Shown: positions 54,469 to 63,408 of the stretch, piece after piece
Layout of the letters: each line of letters begins with the position of its first letter
Numbering within the stretch: position 1 is the stretch's first letter
Source of the DNA: Neorhizobium galegae
GTDB lineage: Bacteria > Pseudomonadota > Alphaproteobacteria > Rhizobiales > Rhizobiaceae
Assembly: GCF_021391675.1 (NCBI RefSeq)
Contig: NZ_CP090095.1
Location: forward strand, 191,501 to 255,500
Length of the DNA: 64,000 bases
Reading direction: 5' to 3'
The notes under the pieces: generated by a model
The model's input: only the letters and a program-made list of their open reading frames with translations
What the model was told of the DNA's origin: nothing
Databases searched by the model: none
Position numbers and translations under genes: made by a program

Positions 54469-55530
54469 ATGACCTCCACCCGCCCCATCCGCGTCCTCGT
54501 CGCCGGCCTCGGCAACATGGGCAAGAGCCACGCGGTCGCCTATCACAACAACCCGGGTTTCGAGATCGTCGGCCTCGTCAACCGCTCGCAGCGCGACCTG
54601 CCGGCCGGGCTAGAGGCCTATCCGATGTTTTCCGATTTCGAGCAGGCGCTGAACGAGACCAGGCCGGATCTCTGCTCGATCAACACCTATTCCGATACCC
54701 ACGCCGACTATGCAGTCATGGCCTTCGAGGCCGGCTGCGACGTCTTCGTCGAAAAGCCGCTGGCGACTACGGTTGCCGATGCCGAACGCGTCGTCGCGGC
54801 TGCGAAGAAGCACGAGAGGAAGCTCATCGTCGGCTATATCCTCCGCCATCACCCCTCCTGGATGCGGCTGATCGCCGAAGCGCGAAAACTCGGACCACCC
54901 TACGTTTTCCGCATGAACCTCAACCAGCAGTCCTCGGGCGCCAAATGGGACGTCCACAAGGCGCTGATGCAGACCACCTCGCCGATCGTCGATTGCGGGG
55001 TGCATTATGTCGACGTCTGGTGCCAGATCACCGATGCGAAAGCCGTCGAAGTGCGCGGCATGGGCCTGCGCATGACCGACGAGGTCGCGCCGGACATGTA
55101 CAATTACGGCCATATGCAGGTCCTGTTCGAGGACGGTTCGGTCGGCTGGTACGAGGCCGGCTGGGGCCCGATGATGTCGGAAATGGCCTTTTTCGTGAAG
55201 GACGTCATGTCGCCCAAGGGTTCGGTCTCGATCCTCGTCGACACCAAGGCGAAGTCCGACGATATCGATACGCACACCAAGACCTCGGTCATCCGCGTCC
55301 ATTCGGCCGAAACCGGCGCCGACGGCCAGTTCGTGCGGCGCGACGAGGATCTCGCCATGACCGGCGAGCCGGATCATCAGAAACTCTGCGATCTCGAACA
55401 GGCCTATGTGCTGAAAGCCATCCGCGAAAATATCGATCTCACGCGGCACATGGACGACGCCGTCCAGTCGCTGCGCATCTGCCTCGCGGCGGATGAGAGC
55501 GTGCGCACCGGCGCGCCCGTCCGCCTGTAA
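54469..55530 (+). CDS. Gfo/Idh/MocA-family oxidoreductase
   Basis: A 353-residue NAD(P)-dependent sugar dehydrogenase-like enzyme. The Rossmann motif VLVAGLGNMGKSHAVAYHNN begins at residue 9; the EKPLATTVADAE motif (about residues 99-110) provides the catalytic-domain lysine, and HYVDVWCQI holds the conserved His region. It lies within the murQ-ABC operon, between the permeases and the ATPase. It might oxidise or epimerise the imported sugar before phosphorylation; the substrate is unknown. Confidence 0.85.
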   Translation: MTSTRPIRVLVAGLGNMGKSHAVAYHNNPGFEIVGLVNRSQRDLPAGLEAYPMFSDFEQALNETRPDLCSINTYSDTHADYAVMAFEAGCDVFVEKPLATTVADAERVVAAAKKHERKLIVGYILRHHPSWMRLIAEARKLGPPYVFRMNLNQQSSGAKWDVHKALMQTTSPIVDCGVHYVDVWCQITDAKAVEVRGMGLRMTDEVAPDMYNYGHMQVLFEDGSVGWYEAGWGPMMSEMAFFVKDVMSPKGSVSILVDTKAKSDDIDTHTKTSVIRVHSAETGADGQFVRRDEDLAMTGEPDHQKLCDLEQAYVLKAIRENIDLTRHMDDAVQSLRICLAADESVRTGAPVRL

Positions 55531-55556
55531 AAGCCTAGTTTTTAAGGAAAACGCCC

Positions 55557-56558
55557 TTGGGTTCGCTTCAACTGAAATCCATCCGCAAGGCCTTCGGCAG
55601 CAACGAGGTGCTGAAGGGCATCGACCTGGAGGTCCAGGACGGCGAGTTCGTGATCTTCGTCGGCCCCTCCGGCTGCGGCAAGTCCACGCTGCTGCGGGTG
55701 ATCGCCGGCCTCGAGGATGCCACGTCCGGTTCGATCCGCATCGACGGCCAGGAAATGGCGACCACACCGCCCGCCAAGCGCGGCATCGCCATGGTCTTTC
55801 AGTCCTACGCGCTTTATCCGCACCTGACGGTCAAGGATAATATGGGCCTCGGCCTGAAGCAGGCCGGCACCGAAAAGGCCGAAATCGACACCCGTGTCGC
55901 CAAGGCGTCCGGCATGCTGTCGCTCGATCCCTATCTCGCCCGCCGCCCGGCCGAGCTTTCTGGCGGCCAGCGCCAGCGCGTTGCGATCGGCCGCGCCATC
56001 GTCCGCGAACCGAAACTGTTCCTGTTCGACGAGCCGCTGTCGAACCTCGATGCGGCGCTGCGCGTCCAGACCCGCCTGGAGATCGCCGGCCTGCATCGGC
56101 GCCTGAAGGCGACGATGATCTACGTCACCCACGACCAGGTCGAGGCGATGACGCTCGCCGACAAGATCGTCGTGCTGAATGCCGGCGCGATCGAGCAGAT
56201 CGGCTCGCCGATGGAGCTCTATAACAAGCCGGCCAACGTCTTCGTCGCCGGCTTCATCGGCTCGCCGCAGATGAACTTCATCCCGGCGGAGAAGCTCAGC
56301 CAATCGGGCGCCAAGACGATCGGCGTTCGCCCGGAACATGTCGCCCTGTCGCGCGAAAGCGGCGACTGGAAGGGCAAGGTCATCCATGTCGAACATCTCG
56401 GCGCCGACACGATCGTTTATCTGGAAACGGAGGCGACCGGCCTTCTGACCGTCCGCCTGTTCGGCGAACATGCCTATGCGCCCGACGACGTGGTGTTCGC
56501 GACGCCGGACAGGGCGAGCCTGCACCGCTTCGACGCCAACGACCGGGCGATCGTCTGA
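55557..56558 (+). CDS. CUT1 sugar ABC ATPase (MalK/UgpC type, murQ-linked)
   Basis: A 333-residue ATP-binding subunit. Walker A is [13 protein letters not shown], the Q-loop [11 protein letters not shown], the signature [17 protein letters not shown] and Walker [18 protein letters not shown]-terminal TOBE/MalK regulatory domain begins near residue 235 ([12 protein letters not shown]). The start is TTG 55557 with AAGGA upstream, and the protein begins with the usual [19 protein letters not shown]. It is the last gene of the murQ operon and converges with the pfkB-type gene. Confidence 0.92.
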   Translation: MGSLQLKSIRKAFGSNEVLKGIDLEVQDGEFVIFVGPSGCGKSTLLRVIAGLEDATSGSIRIDGQEMATTPPAKRGIAMVFQSYALYPHLTVKDNMGLGLKQAGTEKAEIDTRVAKASGMLSLDPYLARRPAELSGGQRQRVAIGRAIVREPKLFLFDEPLSNLDAALRVQTRLEIAGLHRRLKATMIYVTHDQVEAMTLADKIVVLNAGAIEQIGSPMELYNKPANVFVAGFIGSPQMNFIPAEKLSQSGAKTIGVRPEHVALSRESGDWKGKVIHVEHLGADTIVYLETEATGLLTVRLFGEHAYAPDDVVFATPDRASLHRFDANDRAIV

Positions 56559-56574
56559 AGGGCTTCATTCATTC

Positions 56575-56618
56575 GCAATTCCGGACGGAAAACCGCTACG
56601 CACTTTTCCTGGAATTGC
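56575..56618. repeat. palindromic repeat between convergent sugar operons
   Basis: GCAATTCC and GGAATTGC form 8-base arms around a 28-base centre, with an inner segment typical of short dispersed Rhizobiales palindromes. It occupies almost the whole 61-base gap between the ATPase stop and the pfkB-type stop. It could also act as a terminator for both convergent transcripts. Confidence 0.5.
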
Positions 56619-56619
56619 T

Positions 56620-57519
56620 TTAATCGTTGCTGGCAAGCAGCTTGGCGCCGCCGGCCGCCTGGACAGCGCGGCTGCCGAAGCGGATACCTGCCCTGAGGCA
56701 GGCTTCTTCCGACGCCTCGTTCAGCCAGGCATCGATGAAGCCGGCATTGCAGGCATCGCCGGCGCCGGTCGTATCGATCACCGGCACGGTTTCCGCCGGC
56801 GCATGCAGCATCCGCCCGTTCGACATCAGCCAGGCGCCTTCGGCACCACCCTTCAGGAGGACGAGCGGAAAGGCGAGCGACAGCTTGGCGAGCGCGACTT
56901 CGGGATCGGCCGACCCGGTGATCGCTTCGGCCTCTTCGAGATTGGGCAGGAACAGGTCAACGCCCTCGCAAGCCCGCAGCAGGCCGCGGTCATAGATCAG
57001 CGTCGCATCCCAACTCGGATCGAGCGAGACGGTCAGGCCCTTTTCCCTGGCGCGGGAAACGAGGTCCGGGATCTCGTGCAGCGTCGCATATTCGGCGATG
57101 TGCAGGTGGCGGACTTCGTCCCAGTCGAGAGCCGCTTCGAGCGTCGCGGGAAGCGCAGGCCCGGCGCGGCGGGTGAGAAAGGCGCGGTCCTGGCCGACCA
57201 CGGCCGCGACCGTCACCTGCGGCCCGGCATCTTCCGCATGTTCGATGAAGCGCAGGTCGACACCGCTGTCCCGGATCTGCTCTTCGACGCCTGAAGACAG
57301 CGAATCCGTGCCGAGCCGGGCGGCAAGCGCCACCTTGCGGCCTGCATGGGCAAGATGGGCGGCCGCGATGAAGGCGCCGCCGCCGGCCGCGATCTCCATG
57401 CCGCTGGCATAGATCTCACGCCCCAGCACCGGCAGGTGGTCGAGGCCCGTAAAAATCAGGTCGCAATAGATCCGCCCGATGCTGAGCACCGCGGATCTGG
57501 TCTCTGCATGCGTCATCAT
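56620..57519 (-). CDS. PfkB-family carbohydrate kinase
   Basis: A 299-residue ribokinase-fold sugar kinase. The N-terminal family motif is present as [28 protein letters not shown] (about residues 43-70) and the C-terminal signature with the catalytic Asp is [20 protein letters not shown] (about residues 244-263). It is the last gene of a minus-strand operon with ABC transporter subunits and an ArgH-family lyase, overlapping the ATPase gene by 4 bases. It probably phosphorylates the sugar part of the imported compound. Confidence 0.88.
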   Translation of the reverse strand: MMTHAETRSAVLSIGRIYCDLIFTGLDHLPVLGREIYASGMEIAAGGGAFIAAAHLAHAGRKVALAARLGTDSLSSGVEEQIRDSGVDLRFIEHAEDAGPQVTVAAVVGQDRAFLTRRAGPALPATLEAALDWDEVRHLHIAEYATLHEIPDLVSRAREKGLTVSLDPSWDATLIYDRGLLRACEGVDLFLPNLEEAEAITGSADPEVALAKLSLAFPLVLLKGGAEGAWLMSNGRMLHAPAETVPVIDTTGAGDACNAGFIDAWLNEASEEACLRAGIRFGSRAVQAAGGAKLLASND

Positions 57520-58556
57520 GAACGGCCCAGAAATCTCTCTGTGCTGGCATCGAAGAGGTAGAGGTCGCCCGGTGCGGCTTCGCAGGTGAGCGTGCTTCCG
57601 ACCGTCGGCACGAATTTTTCGCGCACGGTCGCGATGATCGGAGTGTCGGCAACATCCAGGTGCACCAGCGTTTCCGGCCCCAAGGGTTCGACGGCCGAGA
57701 CCGTTCCCGTCACGGTGAAACCGCCGCTGCCGGTGACCGTCGCGTGGGCGATCAGGTCGTGCGGGCGCACGCCGATCAGGATATCGCCGACGGGTGCCAT
57801 TTCCACGCCCGACCCCGTCCGGCGGCCGCGCACGAGGTTCATCGACGGGCTGCCGATGAAGCGGGCGGTGAACACGTCGACCGGGGCATCGTAGAGTTCC
57901 GAGGGCGTGCCGACCTGCAGGATCACGCCGTCCTTCATCACCACGATCCGGTCGGCCATGGTCATGGCCTCGATCTGGTCATGGGTGACATAGACGGTGG
58001 TGGTCTTCAGCTTTTGGTGCAGCCGCTTGATCTCGATGCGCATCTGCGCGCGAAGCTGGGCGTCGAGGTTGGAAAGCGGCTCGTCGAACAGGAAGGCGGA
58101 AGGGTCGCGCACCATGGCGCGGCCGATCGCGACACGCTGGCGCTGGCCGCCGGAAAGGGCGGCGGGCCGGCGGTCGAGCAGGGCTTCGAGGCCGAGTATC
58201 TTGCCGGCCGCCTCGATCCGCTTGTCCTTCTCGGCCTTGCTGAGCTTTGCCGTGTAAAGCCCGAAACCGATGTTCTGGCGCACGGTCATATGCGGATAGA
58301 TCGCATAGTTCTGGAACACCATGGCGATGTTGCGCTGCTTCGGCTCGCGCTCGTTGACCACTTCAGAGCCGATCTTCAGCGTGCCGCCGGAAATCTCCTC
58401 CAGCCCGGCGATCATCCGGAGCGTCGTCGATTTGCCACAGCCCGACGGGCCGACGAAGACGACGAATTCGCCATCGGCGATCGAGAGGTCGATGCCCTTG
58501 ACGGCCTCGACTTTGCCGTAGCGCTTCACCAGTTTTTCAAGTTCGATCGTCGCCAT
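57516..58556 (-). CDS. CUT1 sugar ABC ATPase (second system)
   Basis: A 346-residue MalK/UgpC-type ATPase. Walker A is [13 protein letters not shown], the Q-loop [11 protein letters not shown], the signature [17 protein letters not shown] and Walker [15 protein letters not shown]. The C-terminal regulatory domain starts near residue 235 ([13 protein letters not shown]). Its start overlaps the stop of the ArgH-like gene by one base, and its end overlaps the kinase gene by 4 bases, so the lyase, ATPase and kinase are translationally linked. Confidence 0.93.
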   Translation of the reverse strand: MATIELEKLVKRYGKVEAVKGIDLSIADGEFVVFVGPSGCGKSTTLRMIAGLEEISGGTLKIGSEVVNEREPKQRNIAMVFQNYAIYPHMTVRQNIGFGLYTAKLSKAEKDKRIEAAGKILGLEALLDRRPAALSGGQRQRVAIGRAMVRDPSAFLFDEPLSNLDAQLRAQMRIEIKRLHQKLKTTTVYVTHDQIEAMTMADRIVVMKDGVILQVGTPSELYDAPVDVFTARFIGSPSMNLVRGRRTGSGVEMAPVGDILIGVRPHDLIAHATVTGSGGFTVTGTVSAVEPLGPETLVHLDVADTPIIATVREKFVPTVGSTLTCEAAPGDLYLFDASTERFLGRS

Positions 58557-60070
58557 CAGCGGGCTCCCGTCAGGGCGGTGAATTTCTGGTTCAACTCAGC
58601 GGCTGCCTTCGCCTCATGCTCCGCAGCCTTGCGCGCTTCCGCCTCGAAGGCGGCCAGCTTGTCGCGGTAGGCTGATATCGCGGCCTTCATCGGCTCAGGC
58701 GCGGGACCGCCGAAACGGGCGCGCACGGCGACGAAATGCTCGGGCGAGACGATCTCCTTGAATTTCTGGAGATCGACCGAAGGCTTGCGGCCCGCCGAAT
58801 GTTCGAAGGCCTTGAGGAAGGGTTCGTAACCGTCATTCGGCAGGTCGCCCTTGGCTGCGACGACGCTCTTTGCTGTTGCTGCAGCAATCTCATGCGCTTC
58901 GCGGAACGACAGGCCTTCCATGCGAACCAGCGAATCGGCAAGCTCGGTAATGGTGATGCAGGACCGGCGGATGTTCTGGTCGACGCGCTCCGGATCGATG
59001 CTGATCTGGGCGATCAGCGCGGCGAGCAGGTCGAGCACGCGGCCGGCGGAGGCAAAGGCCTCGTAGCCCATCCCTTGAGTCTCGCCTTCGCTGTCGTTCA
59101 TGTCGGTGAAGGGCGTGTTGTGCATCACGTCGAGAACGGTCCGGGCGCGGCCCATCGTCTGGCTGGCAAGATGGCGCAGGTGTTCGATCGGGACGGGATT
59201 GCGCTTCTGCGGCATGATCGACGAGATCTGTACCAGCGCGTTCGGCACGTAGATCTGGCCCACTTCGAAGCTCGTCCAGAACTGGAAGTCCTGGATGAGG
59301 CGGCCGAGATGCAGGAACATCAGCCCGATCGCCGAATAGGTCGAGGTCGTGTAGTCCACGGCTGCGATGCAGGAATAGGAATTCCTGAGGGGCGCGGAGA
59401 AGCCGAGCAGTTCGGCAACGCGGGCGCGGTCGATCGGGAAGCCGGACGTCGTGATTGCGGCAGCGCCCATCGGCGACAGGTCGACGATTTTCCGGGCTTC
59501 GGCGAACCGCTCGACATCGCGGATCAGCACCTCGATCGCGGCCGAGAGATAGTGCCCGAACGTGGTCGGCTGGGCGGGCTGGCCATGCGTATAGGCAACG
59601 ATCAGCGTCGCCTTCTCGCGCTCGGCAGCATCGACCATCGCGGCCAGCAGCTTGCGGGCCTTGCCCATCAGCGCATCGATCTTGCCCTTCAGGCCGAGCT
59701 TGAACAGCGTGTGATCAATGTCGTTACGTGAGCGGGCGGTGTGCAGTCGTCCGGCGATATCGACGCCGATGCGGGCCTTCAGCTCCTTCTCGATCAGGAA
59801 GAAGAAATCCTCGACTTCGCCGGTATAAACGAGCGTCGATGGATCGATTTCCGTGTCGATCGCCTCCAATGCGCCGGCGATCTTGCCCGCGAGCTCCTTG
59901 TCGAGGATGCCGGTCTCGACCAGCATCACGAGATGGGCGCGGTCGATCCGGCGGAAACCGTCGACATGATGGCTTTTGGCACCGTCGAAGAGTGGCCGCA
60001 GCACGGTTTCCTTGTAGACCGGATCGGGGAACTTGCTGGTATCGGAAAGGCGCGGGTTGATGTCCGCCAT
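58556..60070 (-). CDS. ArgH-family (argininosuccinate-lyase-like) C-N lyase in a sugar ABC operon
   Basis: A 504-residue fumarase/aspartase-superfamily enzyme. Family blocks are TARSRND (residues 111-117; TGRSRND in ArgH), [15 protein letters not shown] with Thr161/His162 (usually THLQ) and the mobile catalytic-serine loop [11 protein letters not shown] (about 282-292; GSSLMPQKKNP in ArgH). Changes in each block and the longer length suggest a paralogue rather than housekeeping ArgH. It would release fumarate from an aspartate-type N-adduct, as ArgH and EDDS lyase do. It sits between permease and ATPase genes of a sugar importer. Confidence 0.82.
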   Translation of the reverse strand: MADINPRLSDTSKFPDPVYKETVLRPLFDGAKSHHVDGFRRIDRAHLVMLVETGILDKELAGKIAGALEAIDTEIDPSTLVYTGEVEDFFFLIEKELKARIGVDIAGRLHTARSRNDIDHTLFKLGLKGKIDALMGKARKLLAAMVDAAEREKATLIVAYTHGQPAQPTTFGHYLSAAIEVLIRDVERFAEARKIVDLSPMGAAAITTSGFPIDRARVAELLGFSAPLRNSYSCIAAVDYTTSTYSAIGLMFLHLGRLIQDFQFWTSFEVGQIYVPNALVQISSIMPQKRNPVPIEHLRHLASQTMGRARTVLDVMHNTPFTDMNDSEGETQGMGYEAFASAGRVLDLLAALIAQISIDPERVDQNIRRSCITITELADSLVRMEGLSFREAHEIAAATAKSVVAAKGDLPNDGYEPFLKAFEHSAGRKPSVDLQKFKEIVSPEHFVAVRARFGGPAPEPMKAAISAYRDKLAAFEAEARKAAEHEAKAAAELNQKFTALTGAR

Positions 60071-60085
60071 GGGTTTATCCTTGCA

Positions 60086-60928
60086 TTATCCCTTGAGGCC
60101 CGCCAGCATCACACCGCGGACGATGTAGCGCTGCAGGACGAGGAAGACGAGAAGGGTGGGAAGGGTGGCGATCGCCGCCCCCGTCATGATCATTTCCCAC
60201 TGGATGGACTGCTCGACCGCAAAGCTCGAAAGCCCGACCGGCAGCGTATAGAGTTCCTTGCTGGTGGTGACGATCAGCGGCCAGAAGAACGCCGTCCAGT
60301 TGCCGAGGAAGGTGAAGATCGCGAGCGCCGAAAGCGCCGGCGTCACCAAGGGCAGCGCCACTTTCCACCAGATCTGGAATTCGTTGAGCCCGTCGACGCG
60401 CGCCGCCTCGATGAAGTCGTTCGGCACGGTTTCGAAGAACTGCTTCATCAGGAAGGTACCGAAGGCCGTCATCATGCCGGGGAACATGATGCCCCAGTAG
60501 CTGTCCAGCCAGCCGAGCTGGCTCGACATCAGGTACCACGGGATGACCAGCATCTCGGTCGGGATCATCAGCGTCGAGAGGATCGCCAGGAAGATGAAAT
60601 AGCGGCCGCGGAACTCGAACTTGGCGAGCGTATAACCGACCAGACTGTCGAAGAAGCAGTTCGACACGGTGACGAGAACGGCGATCAGCGTCGAATTGAA
60701 GAACCAGCGCATGAACCGCCCGTCGGCAAGCACCGCGATGTAATTCGCAAGCGTCGGCGCGGCGGGTATCAGGCGCAGGTCGTAGATCTGGTCGGCCGTC
60801 TTCAGCGACGTCGAGAACATGAAGGCGAGCGGCGAGACCATGATCAGGCCGCCGATGAACAGCACGGTCCAGGTGACGATCAGGCCGGGGCGGACTTTGC
60901 CGTGGCTGAGGCGAGTGGCTTCGCTCAT
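60086..60928 (-). CDS. CUT1 sugar ABC permease (MalG type, second system)
   Basis: A 280-residue inner-membrane permease with six predicted helices. The EAA loop is EAARVDGLNEFQIWWKVALPLVTP (about residues 186-209) and the C-terminus is the usual LQRYIVRGVMLAGLKG. ATG 60928 begins with MSEATRLSHGKVRPGLIV, just before helix 1; it overlaps the upstream permease gene by 4 bases. The ArgH-like gene follows after 15 bases. Confidence 0.92.
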   Translation of the reverse strand: MSEATRLSHGKVRPGLIVTWTVLFIGGLIMVSPLAFMFSTSLKTADQIYDLRLIPAAPTLANYIAVLADGRFMRWFFNSTLIAVLVTVSNCFFDSLVGYTLAKFEFRGRYFIFLAILSTLMIPTEMLVIPWYLMSSQLGWLDSYWGIMFPGMMTAFGTFLMKQFFETVPNDFIEAARVDGLNEFQIWWKVALPLVTPALSALAIFTFLGNWTAFFWPLIVTTSKELYTLPVGLSSFAVEQSIQWEMIMTGAAIATLPTLLVFLVLQRYIVRGVMLAGLKG

Positions 60929-61878
60929 TTCTTTTCCCTCAGGATCCAGAGCTGCAGCAGCGAAACGATCAGCAGGATGGTGAACAGCACCACCGTCTGC
61001 GCCGCCGCGTAACCCATCGCATAGGAGTTGAAGGCGGTCTGGTAGATCATCAGAACCAGCGGCTTGGTCGATCCGAGCGGTCCGCCGGGATCGTTGGTGG
61101 TCATGTTGTAGACCTGGTCGAAGATGCGCAGGAAGCCGATCGACGAGAACACCACGAGGAAGACGGTAGTCGGCTTCAGGAGCGGCAGGGTGATCTTGCG
61201 GAGAATCGCCCATTCGCCGAGCCCGTCGATGCGGGCCGCCTCGTAGAACGTACCCGGAATGGCGCGCAGACCCGCCATGAAGATGATGATCTGGAAGCCG
61301 AGGCCGGCCCAGATCGCCGTCGCCATGATCGAAAACAGCGCCTGGTCGGTCGAGCGGATGAACGGCTGCTGCGGAATGCCAAGCATGCCGAACACGTCGT
61401 TGATGACGCCGATCGGCGGCGGCTGGTAGAACCAGCGCCAGACCCAGGCCATCGCCGCAGCCGTGGTCAGGAAGGGCAGGAAATACAGAGCCCGGATGAA
61501 ATTGTGCATGAAGCGGACGCGATCGAGGAAGAAGGCGATCGTGAAGGCGGCGACGAGGCTGATCGGCGTGCCGATGATCAGGTAGGTGAACGTGTTCTTG
61601 AACACCTTCCAGAACTGCGGGTCCTTGAAGAGCTTGATATAGTTGGCGAACCCGATGAATTTCGCCGGCCGCAGCAGGTCCCAGTTGGTGAACGACAGGT
61701 AGAAGGCCTGGAACGTCGGATAGAAGCGGATAATCGCGTAGAAGAGGATCGGCAGGGCAAGGAAACTCCAGACCCAGACGAGGCGCCGTGTCCGCATCGA
61801 AAAGCGGTCCGCAAAGGATGTCCCTGAGGATCCGCCGGGGCGGCCGGACGCCGCCCCCTGCTGCTCAATCGCTGCCAT
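60925..61878 (-). CDS. CUT1 sugar ABC permease (MalF type, second system)
   Basis: A 317-residue inner-membrane permease with six helices after a polar, Gly/Ser-rich N-terminus. The EAA loop reads EAARIDGLGEWAILRKITLPLLKP (about residues 216-239). It overlaps the partner permease by 4 bases and lies 15 bases after the binding-protein gene. Domain layout and length are normal. Confidence 0.92.
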   Translation of the reverse strand: MAAIEQQGAASGRPGGSSGTSFADRFSMRTRRLVWVWSFLALPILFYAIIRFYPTFQAFYLSFTNWDLLRPAKFIGFANYIKLFKDPQFWKVFKNTFTYLIIGTPISLVAAFTIAFFLDRVRFMHNFIRALYFLPFLTTAAAMAWVWRWFYQPPPIGVINDVFGMLGIPQQPFIRSTDQALFSIMATAIWAGLGFQIIIFMAGLRAIPGTFYEAARIDGLGEWAILRKITLPLLKPTTVFLVVFSSIGFLRIFDQVYNMTTNDPGGPLGSTKPLVLMIYQTAFNSYAMGYAAAQTVVLFTILLIVSLLQLWILREKK

Positions 61879-61893
61879 GACCGGCTCCGTATC

Positions 61894-63147
61894 TTACGGC
61901 TTGGCCGAGTCGATGATTTCCTGCTCGGCCGCGGCGGCCTGCTTGATCGAATCCTCGACGGACTGACCCTGCAGCAGCACGCGGTTTGCCATGTCGATGG
62001 CGTTCTGGCGCTGGCCCTGCTCATCCATGAAGAGCGTGGTGTGAGCGTATTCCAGACCCTTCAGGAACGGCGCGTAGATCGGGTCCTTCAGGTTCGCTTC
62101 CGTCAGGGCGGCCGCGCGAAGCGCTGGCAGCTCGCCGACGGTCTTCAGCCAGATGTCCATGGCGGCCGGCGAGGTGATGTAGGCCAGGAACTTCTTCGAG
62201 GCTTCGAGCTCCTCGCCCTTCGCCTTGGCGCTGATGCCGTTGGCGAAATAGCTGGCATAGTTGGAGCGCACGCCTTGAGCATTGGCCGGCAGTTCGGTCA
62301 CGCCCCATTCGAAGTCCTTGATGCTCTTGAAGGCGCCGAGCCGGAAGGTGCCGTCGATGGTCATGCCGGCCTTGCCGCCGCGGAAGGCCGCCTGGCCTTC
62401 GTCCATGAAGCCGGCCGCGCCGATCTTCTTTTCGAGCTGCAGGCTGGTGTAAAACTTCAGGGCCTTGACGCCGGCTTCGCTGTTATAGGCGACCTTCTGG
62501 TCGTTGTCGGTGTAGGGAACGCCGCCGAACTGGCGGATCAGCACTTCACGCCACCACTGGTGGTCCTGGCCGCCCATGTCGAGCGTCGAACCTTCGACGA
62601 TGAGGTTGCCGGAAGCGTCGCGCTTGGCGATCTTCTGGGCTGCGGCCACGTATTCGTCGAGCGTCTTCGGCGGGTTGTTCGGGTCGAGGCCGGCCTCGGT
62701 GAAGAGCTTCTTGTTGTAGAACAGGGCGAGCGAGCGCACGGCGGTCGGCAGGCCGTAATAGTCGTCGCCACGCTTCATCGCCTTGACGATCGGGAAGAAG
62801 TCGCTTTCGATCTTGGCATGCGGGAATGCGTCCTTCGGCAGCGGGGCGAGAAGGCCGCCGGCCACGAACTTGTCGAGCCAGCCGTAGAAGAGCTGCATGA
62901 CGTCGGGACCATTGCCGGCCATGTTGGCGGCGATCACGCGCGTCTGGTAGTCGGCATAGGGGAAGGTGACCTGCTTGACCGTGATGCCCGGATTGGCCTT
63001 CTGGAACTCGGTGATCAGCTGGTCCATCGCCTTCACACGCGTGTCGAAGACATACTGCCAGTATTCGATTTCCACCGCCTGGGCGGCATTGAATGCGAAT
63101 GTGCTGAAACCGGCGACGAGACCGGCGAACAAAGTTGCCTTGCGCAT
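61894..63147 (-). CDS. CUT1 sugar ABC solute-binding protein (second system)
   Basis: A 417-residue family-1 binding protein. The signal peptide (MRKATLFAGLVAGFSTFAFN) ends after AQA near residue 23. The mature start VEIEYWQYVFDTRVKAMDQLITEFQKANPGITVKQV and PDVMQLFYGWLDKFVAGGLL are typical. ATG 63147 is chosen because the signal peptide starts there. It is first in the operon binding protein-permease-permease-ArgH-like lyase-ATPase-kinase. The cargo is unknown; the lyase suggests a sugar or polyol joined to an amino acid. Confidence 0.92.
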   Translation of the reverse strand: MRKATLFAGLVAGFSTFAFNAAQAVEIEYWQYVFDTRVKAMDQLITEFQKANPGITVKQVTFPYADYQTRVIAANMAGNGPDVMQLFYGWLDKFVAGGLLAPLPKDAFPHAKIESDFFPIVKAMKRGDDYYGLPTAVRSLALFYNKKLFTEAGLDPNNPPKTLDEYVAAAQKIAKRDASGNLIVEGSTLDMGGQDHQWWREVLIRQFGGVPYTDNDQKVAYNSEAGVKALKFYTSLQLEKKIGAAGFMDEGQAAFRGGKAGMTIDGTFRLGAFKSIKDFEWGVTELPANAQGVRSNYASYFANGISAKAKGEELEASKKFLAYITSPAAMDIWLKTVGELPALRAAALTEANLKDPIYAPFLKGLEYAHTTLFMDEQGQRQNAIDMANRVLLQGQSVEDSIKQAAAAEQEIIDSAKP

Positions 63148-63325
63148 GTGAGCCTCCATTTGCCCCGCCGGGTGCACCGGTCTTGGGGTCTGATTGTTCC
63201 CTGCATTCGGACGCGACCTGCTGCCCGACGCGTTTATTGGTTTTCGGGAGACGAACCTCCCTTCCAAGCGCTGCGGCGCTTTGCCTCAGCCCTCCCCTTA
63301 CGCTTTCCTGAGTGAGGTCGTTTGT

Positions 63326-63357
63326 CAATAAGATAATTTACTTGAATTATTCTATTG
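63326..63357. promoter_or_regulatory. 32-base palindrome, candidate ROK operator
   Basis: Arms CAATAAGATAATT and AATTATTCTATTG (11 of 13 complementary) surround TACTTG. It lies 51 bases before the ROK gene and 179 bases before the binding-protein gene, in the 261-base divergent gap 63148-63408. AT-rich long palindromes are usual for ROK repressors such as XylR and NagC. The gap holds no other gene; a small AAGCGC/GCGCTT hairpin lies at 63266-63281. Confidence 0.55.
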
Positions 63358-63408
63358 CGGGATGCCGTTTTCCGGCGTTATGAATTCTGCCAACCTAAGG
63401 TGGGCGAG

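Noticed and set aside
58556..60070. Calling the ArgH-like gene housekeeping argH
   Set aside because: Signature blocks deviate from ArgH and the gene is translationally linked to a sugar importer and kinase; no arginine genes are nearby.
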